From: an uncultured Clostridium sp.
Lineage (GTDB): Bacteria > Bacillota > Clostridia > Clostridiales > Clostridiaceae
Assembly: GCA_934746015.1 (NCBI GenBank)
Contig: CAKVEW010000071.1
Span: 1-6,143 of the forward strand
Reading direction: 5' to 3'
DNA length: 6,143 bases
Positions 1 through 6,049 of this stretch are shown piece after piece. The notes beneath the pieces were generated by a model that saw nothing but the letters and a program-made list of their open reading frames with translations, made no database searches and had not been told where the DNA came from. Within the stretch, counting starts at the first letter, position 1. Each line of letters begins with the position of its first letter. The position numbers were made by a program, and so were the translations under genes.

Positions 1-4
1 TTGA

Positions 5-77
5 AAGAATTTCTTTTAAATATAGAAGAAGAGCTATCGCTAGCGGATTTTTTCACCTGCTAATGCGACAGCTCCTT
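5..77 (-). repeat. Left copy of 73-bp inverted repeat; probable rRNA operon leader
   Basis: This stretch is the exact reverse complement of 6071-6143 (73 of 73 bases). Read on the minus strand it starts 3 nt after the tRNA-Phe CCA end and contains a bulged hairpin (31-74). The outer stem is GAGCTGTCGC with GCGATAGCTC, including one G-U pair, and the inner stem is TAGC with GCTA. Beyond the hairpin the minus strand runs into an A/T-rich stretch ending TTCTTTCAA, which resembles the start of a boxA-type antitermination element of rrn leaders. The right copy has no RNA gene before it, so this fits a leader upstream of 16S rRNA better than an end-of-operon terminator. The rRNA gene lies outside the window, so the identification is an inference. 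Confidence 0.6.
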
Positions 78-80
78 ACC

Positions 81-156
<76 letters not shown>

Positions 157-168
157 TTAACGATATTT

Positions 169-197
169 ATTTTATTAAATTTTTACTTACATGTCAA
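169..197 (-). promoter_or_regulatory. Sigma-A type promoter of tRNA-Phe (and probably the left rrn operon)
   Basis: On the minus strand a perfect -35 box TTGACA (192-197) is followed by a 17-nt spacer and a -10 box TAAAAT (169-174, five of six consensus bases). Transcription would start near 162, only about 6 nt before the mature tRNA 5' end at 156. This is the best-matching promoter in the window, as expected for a stable RNA operon. Confidence 0.8.
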
Positions 198-282
198 CAT
201 CTTATTCTATTTTTATAAACATTTAGTTATTTTTATTATCTATATAAAATATACTAAACTATAACATTATTTGGAGTGTACT

Positions 283-717
283 ATGAAATATATAATCTTT
301 ATTTTACTAACTTTAGGCATAATCTTTATTTACTTTTATTATAATAAAAAACTAGAATTATTAAAAAAACAATTATTTCTTACCAGAAATCAATATTCTG
401 TAGTAAGAAATAAATATGATGATTGCAAAAAAGACACAGAAAATTTATCAGTTAGATTCTCTATTCCTAAATATAAAGGTGGAACACTGAAAGCAAATTC
501 ATGTTTATATCTATCACCTCTTATTTCTTCAAATATATTGGCACATATTGATAAAGATATTGAAGTAGGTATTTTAGATTGTGCTGAATTTAATAATGAA
601 ACATGGTTTTATATAAACATACCAAATAGAAATAACATAAATAATAGAGGATGGATAAATTCTAAAGATATATCTATATTCTTTAGTTCTTCCTCTTCTA
701 TATATAAATCTAATTAA
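283..717 (+). CDS. Membrane-anchored protein with bacterial SH3-like domain
   Basis: The gene encodes 144 aa. An in-frame TTG at 271 lies within the TTGGAG ribosome binding site, so I place the start at ATG 283, 6 nt after GGAG (273-276). Residues 3-20 form one hydrophobic membrane segment (signal anchor, no lipobox). Residues 22-52 are polar and rich in Lys, Leu and Gln, perhaps a short helical stalk. Residues 65-133 look like a bacterial SH3 (SH3b) fold: a first strand with a KANSCLYLSPLISS-type turn, a WFYINIP strand, and a closing RGWINSKDI. A short Ser-rich tail follows. SH3b domains often bind cell-wall peptides, so a surface role is plausible but inferred. No enzyme domain is attached. 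The gene is divergent from tRNA-Phe and convergent with the CPBP protease gene, and shares its terminator. No strong promoter is visible; a weak -10 TATACT lies at 250-255. Confidence 0.75.
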   Translation: MKYIIFILLTLGIIFIYFYYNKKLELLKKQLFLTRNQYSVVRNKYDDCKKDTENLSVRFSIPKYKGGTLKANSCLYLSPLISSNILAHIDKDIEVGILDCAEFNNETWFYINIPNRNNINNRGWINSKDISIFFSSSSSIYKSN

Positions 718-751
718 AGGGTTAGGAGAAATACAACTCCTAACCCTTTTT
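716..751. terminator. Bidirectional rho-independent terminator between convergent genes
   Basis: A perfect 13-bp stem pairs AAAGGGTTAGGAG (716-728) with its complement (737-749) around an 8-nt loop. The plus strand continues TTTTTATATAG, a good U-tract for the SH3-like gene. The minus strand continues TTTAATTAG, a weaker U-tract for the CPBP gene. The stop codon of the upstream gene (715-717) overlaps one foot of the stem, and the stop of the opposing gene (750-752) lies at the other foot. Confidence 0.9.
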
Positions 752-1679
752 ATATAGTCGTTATCATAAAAACCAAATACACTATAATAATTAGTATAAA
801 TGGTATATTTAAAATATTTTCTTTACTATTATCTATATCTATTAATGTATTTCCTTCTATCAGTTTTCTTTTCGCTTTGAGCTTCTCTAAAGCATAAATT
901 ATTAAAAATACAAGTATTGAAAAAATAATAGCAATAATTCCATAAGTTATAAGAAGTAAAAGTTTTTCTCCTGAATTTATATTCTTAAGACTAAATTCAG
1001 TAGTTTCAACAGCAATTGGTGAACTTTCTGTAATTATCTTAGCTATTTTAGCAAAGGATACAGAAGTACCATTAATAATAAAGTGCATTATCATTGATGA
1101 ATAAATGCTATTTGTTATTCTAACTACTAAAGCGAATACAAATCCTAGAACTGTAGCATATAAGAATTGCTGTGCATCTAAGTGGAATATTCCAAAAAAT
1201 AACCCTGTAATTATTGCTGCAACATATTTGTTTTTATTTTCATAGCCTGAAAGAACAATTCCTCTTATTGTAATTTCTTCTGTTATAGATGGTAATAATG
1301 CTACTAATCCTACTAATAGTATATAAGGAGTTGATGTTATTTCATAGATAAAGGATCCTACTTCATTATTAAAGAAAAATGTAGATATTAAAGAAAAAAA
1401 GGTCATAACAGGTTGAACTATAAATGCCAATAAAATTATTAATAGAGTATCTTGCCAATGCAACTTATTTAATTTTAATGTATCTTTAAATGATGATTTG
1501 GTAATTAATAAGTATATTATTGCTGGTGTTAAAAATAAAATTAAGTGATTAAATAATAAAATTAATCTTATATCACTTATATCTAAAACAGTATAAAGAG
1601 GCCTTAACGCATACGGTCCCAATATTTCTATAAGAAGTATAATTAAAAAATAAATATTTGCTCTTAAAACTTTTTTCAT
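750..1679 (-). CDS. CPBP-family intramembrane metalloprotease (Abi/Rce1-like)
   Basis: The product is a 309-aa polytopic membrane protein with about eight hydrophobic segments. All motifs of the CPBP family (PF02517, related to the CAAX protease Rce1) are present: EEITIR with Glu134, Glu135 and Arg139; FFGIFH with His166; and HFIIN with His199 and Asn203. These form the presumed metal-binding active site, so the enzyme looks intact. The C-terminal tail (about 240-309) adds two more membrane segments. I chose ATG 1679 rather than the in-frame ATG at 1697, because AAAGGAG (1685-1691) sits 5 nt before it while the upstream ATG has no ribosome binding site. Family members process peptides, act in bacteriocin self-immunity, or have unknown roles. 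No bacteriocin gene lies nearby, so the substrate is unknown. The gene appears monocistronic: a terminator closes cinA upstream, and this gene ends at the shared terminator. Confidence 0.9.
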   Translation of the reverse strand: MKKVLRANIYFLIILLIEILGPYALRPLYTVLDISDIRLILLFNHLILFLTPAIIYLLITKSSFKDTLKLNKLHWQDTLLIILLAFIVQPVMTFFSLISTFFFNNEVGSFIYEITSTPYILLVGLVALLPSITEEITIRGIVLSGYENKNKYVAAIITGLFFGIFHLDAQQFLYATVLGFVFALVVRITNSIYSSMIMHFIINGTSVSFAKIAKIITESSPIAVETTEFSLKNINSGEKLLLLITYGIIAIIFSILVFLIIYALEKLKAKRKLIEGNTLIDIDNSKENILNIPFILIIIVYLVFMITTI

Positions 1680-1808
1680 ATTTTCTCCTTTATGCATATT
1701 TAATTATATATTGTACACACATACATAATACTTATATAGTATATTTTATTAAATCATTCTCTTATATTTAATGTATAATAATTTTATTTATTGTAAATAA
1801 TTATAAAT

Positions 1809-1846
1809 GAAGCGAGAAAGTTTCCACAGTTAATCGCCTCTCCCCC
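1809..1846 (-). other. GC-rich potentially structured element upstream of the CPBP gene
   Basis: This is an island of much higher GC inside an otherwise almost pure A/T spacer. On the minus strand, GAGGCGA (1834-1840) can pair with TCGCTTC (1809-1815) through seven pairs, one of them G-U, around an 18-nt loop; a run of five G (1842-1846) precedes it. The G-U pair would be an A-C mismatch in plus-strand RNA, so the fold suits a minus-strand transcript. It lies between the cinA terminator and the CPBP gene. A weak promoter-like pair, TTTACA (1792-1797) and TACATT (1770-1775) with a 16-nt spacer, lies downstream of it. I do not recognise a known RNA family. Confidence 0.25.
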
Positions 1847-1854
1847 ATTTTATT

Positions 1855-1905
1855 TATATATAAAAATAATCCCCTATTGTTTTGAAGAACATAAGGGGAT
1901 TATTT
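1855..1905 (-). terminator. Rho-independent terminator of cinA
   Basis: On the minus strand, a 12-bp stem of AATAATCCCCT type (1894-1905 with 1864-1875) is followed by TTTTTATATATAA. The hairpin begins 3 nt after the cinA stop codon. Part of the loop (TGTT/AACA) may pair further and lengthen the stem. Confidence 0.85.
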
Positions 1906-1908
1906 ATT

Positions 1909-3147
1909 TTAATAATTCCTTATTAACTCTTTTCTTAGTATATTTAATGCATTCATAGTAGCTTTTTTCCTTACAGATTCCCTATCTCCAGTAAGATTAA
2001 ATTTTTCTACTATAGTTTTTCCCTTAATAAACATTCCAATATACACTAATCCCACTTGTTTTCCATCAGTTCCACCACCTGGACCAGCTAACCCAGTAGT
2101 AGATATTGCAATATCTGTATTAGCCACTCTTGCCATTCCTTCAGCCATTTCTCTTGCAGTTTCTTTACTTACTACTCCAAATTTATTTATAGTTTCTTCA
2201 CTAACCCCAAGTTTCTTTATTTTAGATTCATTAGAATATGTAACCGCTCCTTCTTTAAAAACCTCTGATATTCCTGGATAAGATATTAAAGTAGATGCAA
2301 CCATTCCCCCAGTACAAGATTCAGCAGTAGCTATAGTAAATTTCTTTTCACATAAAAGCTCAGCCACCACTATATCCAATGAATTTTCTCCTTCTCCATA
2401 TATATATTCTCCAAGTATATGCTTTATTTCATCACACTTGGAATTAATTAATGCATCACATTTATCTTCACTTTCTCCTTTGGCAGTAACTCTTAAAGTA
2501 ACTTCATACTCCTTAGCATATGGAGCAACTGTTGGATTAGTACTTCCTTGTATTATATCATTAGCTTTCTTTGCCATTAAACTTTCGCCAATACCAAACA
2601 TTCTTAAAGTTTTAGATTTAATAATTTCTCCTGTTAGATTAGAAAGATATTTAACTACATGATTAGTAAACATTGCTTTCATTTCTTTTGGTGGTCCAGG
2701 TAAAATTATTAAAGTTTTATTGTTCTCAGATATTATTGCACCTGGTGCAGTTCCTTTTTCATTGGGTAGAATAATTGAACCCTCTGGGAAATATGCTTGA
2801 TTTTTATTTGCTTCTAATATTTCTTCATCATTAATATTTAAATATTTTTTTATCCAATCTAATGAAGGTTCATGAAGTACCATTTTCTTATTAAAGTATT
2901 TTGCTCCTAATTCCTTGGTTAAATCATCTTGAGTTGGTCCTAATCCTCCAGTTGTAATTATTATATCACACCTATTAAAAGCTTCTTCAAATGATGTTAA
3001 AACTCTTTCTTCATTATCGCCTATTACACATTGATGATACACATCTATCCCTAAAGTGGCTAACTCCTTAGCTAAAAATTGCGCATTGGTATTAACTATA
3101 TCTCCTAATAATAACTCCGTTCCAATTGATATTAATTCTGCTTTCAT
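1909..3147 (-). CDS. cinA: CinA: competence/damage-inducible protein, putative NMN amidohydrolase
   Basis: The protein has 412 aa, the normal length for full CinA. Residues 1-170 are the MoaB/MogA-like molybdopterin-binding fold (COG1058), with IGTELLLGDIVNTNA (8-22) and GGLGPTQDD (67-75). A linker domain follows (about 180-255). Residues 260-405 are the CinA C-terminal domain (PF02464), with TAESCTGG (274-281; Ser277 and Cys278 in the active-site region) and GPGGGT (355-360). In this family the C-terminal domain deamidates nicotinamide mononucleotide to recycle pyridine nucleotides, and the N-terminal domain can hydrolyse ADP-ribose-type substrates. Whether both act here is inferred. The start is firm: AGGAGG (3153-3158) lies 5 nt before ATG. 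In many Firmicutes cinA sits next to pgsA and recA; neither is in this window. Its own terminator follows. Confidence 0.96.
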   Translation of the reverse strand: MKAELISIGTELLLGDIVNTNAQFLAKELATLGIDVYHQCVIGDNEERVLTSFEEAFNRCDIIITTGGLGPTQDDLTKELGAKYFNKKMVLHEPSLDWIKKYLNINDEEILEANKNQAYFPEGSIILPNEKGTAPGAIISENNKTLIILPGPPKEMKAMFTNHVVKYLSNLTGEIIKSKTLRMFGIGESLMAKKANDIIQGSTNPTVAPYAKEYEVTLRVTAKGESEDKCDALINSKCDEIKHILGEYIYGEGENSLDIVVAELLCEKKFTIATAESCTGGMVASTLISYPGISEVFKEGAVTYSNESKIKKLGVSEETINKFGVVSKETAREMAEGMARVANTDIAISTTGLAGPGGGTDGKQVGLVYIGMFIKGKTIVEKFNLTGDRESVRKKATMNALNILRKELIRNY

Positions 3148-3178
3148 TTTACCCTCCTACATATAAATTATATTAAAT

Positions 3179-3187
3179 ATTTTACCA
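3179..3187 (-). promoter_or_regulatory. Candidate extended -10 promoter of cinA
   Basis: The minus strand shows TGG directly before TAAAAT (3179-3184), which fits an extended -10 element (TGn plus hexamer). No good -35 box is present at the usual distance. Transcription would start near 3172 and give a leader of about 25 nt containing the AGGAGG site. A TATAAT at 3167-3172 is too close to the ribosome binding site to be a convincing alternative. Confidence 0.35.
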
Positions 3188-3215
3188 TAAAATGAGAGAA
3201 GGAAACTCATCAACT

Positions 3216-3261
3216 AAAATGAGACCTATATAAATATTAATATTATATATGGTCCCATTTT
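3216..3261 (-). terminator. Hairpin after the 78-codon gene; probable terminator or attenuator before cinA
   Basis: AAAATGGGACC and GGTCTCATTTT on the minus strand form an 11-bp stem (3251-3261 with 3216-3226). One pair is G-U on this strand and would be an A-C mismatch on the plus strand, so the fold favours minus-strand RNA. Further A/T pairs extend it towards the loop. The 3' arm ends in ATTTTAG, a short U-tract. It lies 21 nt past the stop at 3283 and is the first clear hairpin after the EF-G-like gene and the 78-codon gene. A second small hairpin (3193-3210) follows. Confidence 0.5.
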
Positions 3262-3282
3262 AATACTTGATTAGTCCCCTTA

Positions 3283-3519
3283 TCACTCTATCTTATTTAC
3301 ATTTATGTGGTATTTACCATCAGAGTCTATTCCTTCTTTTAATATGGAAAACTTACTATCTTTTAGCATAGAAGTAATAATATTTATATTTTCTCTTTCT
3401 GCATTATCTAAAGTTATAGTAAAATTATCATTTGTATCTACAACTCTCATATAATCAAATATATTACTATACTCACTAAGTCCCAACTGCCCATTTATAT
3501 TCATTCTATAATCTGGCAT
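3283..3519 (-). CDS. Small conserved-looking hypothetical protein, 78 aa
   Basis: I do not recognise this protein. It is acidic and soluble, with no membrane segment, signal peptide or cysteine. The pattern suggests a short alpha/beta domain: N-terminal strand RMNINGQLGL, a helix around SEYSNIFDYMRVV, strand NFTITLD, helix ERENINIITSMLKDS, and a C-terminal beta hairpin FSILKEG with KYHINVNKI. It is very likely a real gene: a perfect AGGAGG (3526-3531) lies 6 nt before the ATG, codon use matches the neighbours, and it fills the gap between two known genes on the same strand. It starts 89 nt after the EF-G-like gene with no terminator between, so it may be co-transcribed with it, and it also has a promoter candidate. 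A link with translation is only a guess by position. Confidence 0.75.
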   Translation of the reverse strand: MPDYRMNINGQLGLSEYSNIFDYMRVVDTNDNFTITLDNAERENINIITSMLKDSKFSILKEGIDSDGKYHINVNKIE

Positions 3520-3576
3520 AGTATTCCTCCTAAGCTTTTTTCATTTGTATTGAATATAATATTTATTATTTTTTCA

Positions 3577-3605
3577 CATATACTTCTATTTATACATATT
3601 CTCAA
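3577..3605 (-). promoter_or_regulatory. Candidate promoter of the 78-codon gene
   Basis: On the minus strand TTGAGA (3600-3605, five of six consensus bases) is followed by a 17-nt spacer and TATATG (3577-3582, four of six). It begins 4 nt past the stop codon of the EF-G-like gene. A start near 3570 would give a leader of about 50 nt. In such A/T-rich DNA chance matches are common, but spacing and -35 quality are good. Confidence 0.4.
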
Positions 3606-3608
3606 TAA

Positions 3609-5684
3609 TTAATTTTTAGCATTATCCTCTATTATTTTCTTAGCTTCTGATTCTGGAACTTCTTCGTATCTTTCAAATTCACTTGTAAAACTACCTCTAG
3701 CTTGAGTCATAGATCTTAAATCTGTTGTATATTTAAACATTTCAGCTAAAGGAACTTCTGCATTAACCTTTTGAATATTTCCTTCTTGCTCCATTCCTAA
3801 AACTCTACCACGTCTCTTATTTATATCTCCTATAATATCTCCCATATATTCATCTGGAACAAAAATTTCCACTTTCATTATAGGCTCTAATAATATAGAT
3901 TTAGCTTGCTCTAATCCCTTCTTAAAAGCTATTGAAGTAGCCATCTTAAATGCCATTTCAGAAGAGTCAACTGGATGGTATGAACCATCATGTAGAGTAG
4001 CTCTTAATCCTACTACAGGATATCCTGCTAAAACTCCTTTATCCATACATTCTCTTAGCCCTTTTTCAACTGCAGGTATAAAGTTTCTTGGCACTACTCC
4101 TCCTACAACCTTATCAACAAATTCTAATTCACTTTCTCCATCAGTTCTCGGTTCAAATTTAATCTTTACATCTCCATATTGACCATGACCACCTGATTGT
4201 TTTTTATGTTTTCCCTGTACATCTGCTGAGCCTTTTATAGTTTCTCTATATGGTACTTTTGGAGTTCTTAAAATAACCTCTGCTCCAAATTTATTTTTTA
4301 ATTTACTAGCTATAACTTCTAGATGAGTTTCTCCAACTCCAGAAATTATAGTTTCAGCATTTTCACTATCTCTTCTCACTGTAAAAGTAGGATCCTCTTC
4401 TAATAATTTTTGAAGTGATGCTGATATTTTATCTTCATCTCCTTTTGCCTTTGGAATGACAGACATTGAGATATTAGGTTTTGGGAAATTCATCTTGTCA
4501 TATATAACTTTATTATTAATATCACATAATGTATCTCCTGTTTCTGTATATTGTAATTTTGCAACAGCAGCTATATCTCCTGCTACTACTTCTTTTGTAG
4601 GTATTTGATTCTTACCTCTCATAAAAAATATATTTGCTAACTTTTCAGTTTTATCTTTATTACTATTAACTACTGTTACTTCATTTGTTAGCTTTCCTGT
4701 AATTACTCTAAATAAAGATATCTTTCCAACAAACGGGTCAGCAATAGTCTTAAACACTAAAGCTGAAAACGGTTTTTCCTCATCTAGACCTATAAAAACT
4801 TCCTTACTAGTCTTAACATCAATTGCTTTTTGTGGTATTGAATATTTAGGTGATGGGAAACATTCAACAACATCTTCTAGGAAACATCTCATTCCTATTA
4901 CTTTTAATGCACTTCCACACATTACAGGTGCAATATCTCCTGTTGCACAACCTTCAATTAATCCATTATATATTTCTTGGTCACTTAGTTCACCTTCACT
5001 AAAATACTTATCAAGTAATTCCTCGTTAGTTTCGGCAACAGCTTCCATTATCATTCTTTTACATTCATCTATTTTTTCTAATAACTCTTCAGGGACATCT
5101 ATTTCTTTTATTTCATTTGTCTTTGAATCATGTACTCTGGCTTTTTTTGAAATTACATTTATAACTCCATTAAAATCATCCTCAGATCCTATAGGATATT
5201 GAACGGGAACAATGCTTATTCCAAATTTTTCTTTTAATTGAGCTAATGTTCTATCATAACTTGAATTTTCTCTATCTAATTTATTAATAAAAAATGTTCT
5301 TGGTAACTTTATTTTATTACAGTAGTCCCAAGCCTTTTCTGTTCCAACTTTTACTCCTGATACTCCTGAAACAACTATTGTAGCAACATCAACTGCTCTC
5401 ATTCCTTGAATTAGTTCACCTGAGAAATCGAAGTATCCTGGTATATCTACTAAGTTAATCTTAGTGTCATTAAATTCTATTGGTGCTATAGAAGCTGAAA
5501 GTGATATTCCTCTCTTTTTTTCTTCTGGATCAAAATCTGAAGTTGTTGTACCTTCTTCTACTTTTCCTAACCTATCTGTATTGCCTGTATGAAATAATAA
5601 AGCTTCTACTAATGATGTTTTACCTGAACCTCCATGTCCTATTAAACCAACATTCCTTAAGTTTTTTATCGTATAACTTTTCAT
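3609..5684 (-). CDS. fusA2: Elongation factor G paralogue (EF-G2-like translational GTPase)
   Basis: The protein has 691 aa with the full five-domain EF-G layout: GTPase domain about 1-290; domain II from about 304 (PFSALVFKTIADPFVGK); domain III about 403-475 with GVGETHLEV; domain IV from about 477, with SGGHGQYGDV (496-505) and GSYHPVDSSEMAF (566-578); domain V about 600-680. G motifs are GHGGSGKT (16-23), DIPG (80-83), NKLD (134-137) and GSAL (257-260). Canonical EF-G has HIDAGKT and DTPGH. Here the P-loop Asp is Gly19 and the catalytic His is Tyr84, as in the EF-G2 group that includes Thermus EF-G-2. It is therefore probably a second, specialised factor acting on the ribosome, not the housekeeping FusA, which is usually encoded beside rpsL, rpsG and tuf. 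The start is forced: an in-frame TGA lies three codons upstream. It lacks a normally spaced ribosome binding site. Confidence 0.93.
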   Translation of the reverse strand: MKSYTIKNLRNVGLIGHGGSGKTSLVEALLFHTGNTDRLGKVEEGTTTSDFDPEEKKRGISLSASIAPIEFNDTKINLVDIPGYFDFSGELIQGMRAVDVATIVVSGVSGVKVGTEKAWDYCNKIKLPRTFFINKLDRENSSYDRTLAQLKEKFGISIVPVQYPIGSEDDFNGVINVISKKARVHDSKTNEIKEIDVPEELLEKIDECKRMIMEAVAETNEELLDKYFSEGELSDQEIYNGLIEGCATGDIAPVMCGSALKVIGMRCFLEDVVECFPSPKYSIPQKAIDVKTSKEVFIGLDEEKPFSALVFKTIADPFVGKISLFRVITGKLTNEVTVVNSNKDKTEKLANIFFMRGKNQIPTKEVVAGDIAAVAKLQYTETGDTLCDINNKVIYDKMNFPKPNISMSVIPKAKGDEDKISASLQKLLEEDPTFTVRRDSENAETIISGVGETHLEVIASKLKNKFGAEVILRTPKVPYRETIKGSADVQGKHKKQSGGHGQYGDVKIKFEPRTDGESELEFVDKVVGGVVPRNFIPAVEKGLRECMDKGVLAGYPVVGLRATLHDGSYHPVDSSEMAFKMATSIAFKKGLEQAKSILLEPIMKVEIFVPDEYMGDIIGDINKRRGRVLGMEQEGNIQKVNAEVPLAEMFKYTTDLRSMTQARGSFTSEFERYEEVPESEAKKIIEDNAKN

Positions 5685-5685
5685 A

Positions 5686-5733
5686 CTATCTCATAATACT
5701 TTGACAAATATTATGATTCCACCTGCCTTTCAT
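5686..5733 (-). CDS. Possible 15-codon upstream reading frame before the EF-G-like gene
   Basis: An ATG at 5733 opens a frame encoding MKGRWNHNICQSIMR, whose TAG stop ends one base before the EF-G-like ATG (TAG-T-ATG). That spacing would allow translational coupling. There is no Shine-Dalgarno before this ATG, and an in-frame TAA directly precedes it, so initiation would be weak or leaderless. The AGGUGG and hairpin described for the EF-G-like start lie inside this frame. It may be a chance frame. Confidence 0.2.
   Translation of the reverse strand: MKGRWNHNICQSIMR
5691..5724 (-). promoter_or_regulatory. Hairpin between a distant Shine-Dalgarno and the EF-G-like start codon
   Basis: On the minus strand AGGUGG (5719-5724) matches the anti-Shine-Dalgarno but lies about 34 nt before the ATG at 5684. 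Between them is a perfect 8-bp stem, TCATAATA with TATTATGA (5709-5716 with 5691-5698). It can extend by three U-A pairs past one bulged base. If folded, only AA and GAUAGU remain between AGGUGG and AUG, a normal spacing of 8 nt. No other good site lies next to the start; GAGAU is the nearest weak match. The same inverted repeat could alternatively be a DNA operator. Confidence 0.45.
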
Positions 5734-5855
5734 TTAAAATCTAATTAGTTTTTGATTTAATGCATTCATTTATATTTATGCTTCATAAACTCTTTTGTAT
5801 ATAAATTTTAAATCCCTGGTGCTTTAATAAGCATCTTAAGTAATTTTAGCTTAAG

Positions 5856-5882
5856 TTTATGTTAATTATAGAATAACATAAA
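5856..5882 (-). promoter_or_regulatory. Perfect inverted repeat enclosing a consensus -10 box (candidate EF-G-like promoter/operator)
   Basis: TTTATGTTA (5856-5864) and TAACATAAA (5874-5882) form a perfect 9-bp inverted repeat with a 9-nt spacer. On the minus strand that spacer contains TATAAT (5865-5870), a perfect -10 hexamer. No good -35 lies 16-18 nt upstream, so an activator or chance must be considered. Transcription from here would give a leader of roughly 175 nt before the EF-G-like gene. Confidence 0.3.
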
Positions 5883-6020
5883 TTTATTAAATTTTCCAGA
5901 ATATTCAGTTTATTTGTTCATGTATCATATACATTATCCTATTCTATTAAAATATAAATAAGTACATTAGTTATATTTCCATTTAATATCTTAATTTTTA
6001 ACATCTTATGTTCTGGTTAA

Positions 6021-6049
6021 TCAATATATAAATATTTTTATTCTAAAAT
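6021..6049 (+). promoter_or_regulatory. Weak promoter candidate of the right rrn operon
   Basis: TCAATA (6021-6026, three of six consensus bases), a 17-nt spacer and TAAAAT (6044-6049, five of six) lie just before the rrn leader repeat. Transcription would start near 6057, about 14 nt before the repeat. The surroundings are A/T-rich enough to act as an UP element. The -35 is much poorer than that of the left operon. Confidence 0.3.

Noticed and set aside
5..77. The repeat as an end-of-operon terminator for tRNA-Phe
   Set aside because: The outward strand has TTCTTC rather than a U-run after the hairpin, and the right copy in the same outward orientation has no RNA gene before it. A terminator is not fully excluded.
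271..282. TTG start adding four residues to the SH3-like protein
   Set aside because: This TTG is part of the TTGGAG ribosome binding site that serves ATG 283.
750..1679. CPBP protease as a bacteriocin immunity gene
   Set aside because: No bacteriocin precursor, double-glycine leader peptide or ABC exporter is nearby, so the specific role is not supported.
1680..1697. Upstream ATG adding six residues to the CPBP protease
   Set aside because: The AAAGGAG site lies between this ATG and the next one, at the right distance only for ATG 1679.
2438..2662. Plus-strand open frame of 74 codons inside cinA
   Set aside because: It lies wholly antisense to the well-supported cinA gene, shows no ribosome binding site of note, and has the hydrophobic composition typical of a complement of a coding strand.
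5501..5704. Plus-strand open frame of 67 codons rich in Leu, Tyr and Phe
   Set aside because: It is antisense to the N-terminal P-loop and switch I coding region of the EF-G-like gene; the composition is that expected from antisense of A-rich codons.
5701..5706. TTGACA on the plus strand as a -35 box
   Set aside because: No -10-like hexamer lies 16-18 nt downstream and no plus-strand gene follows; the bases form the loop of the EF-G leader hairpin.
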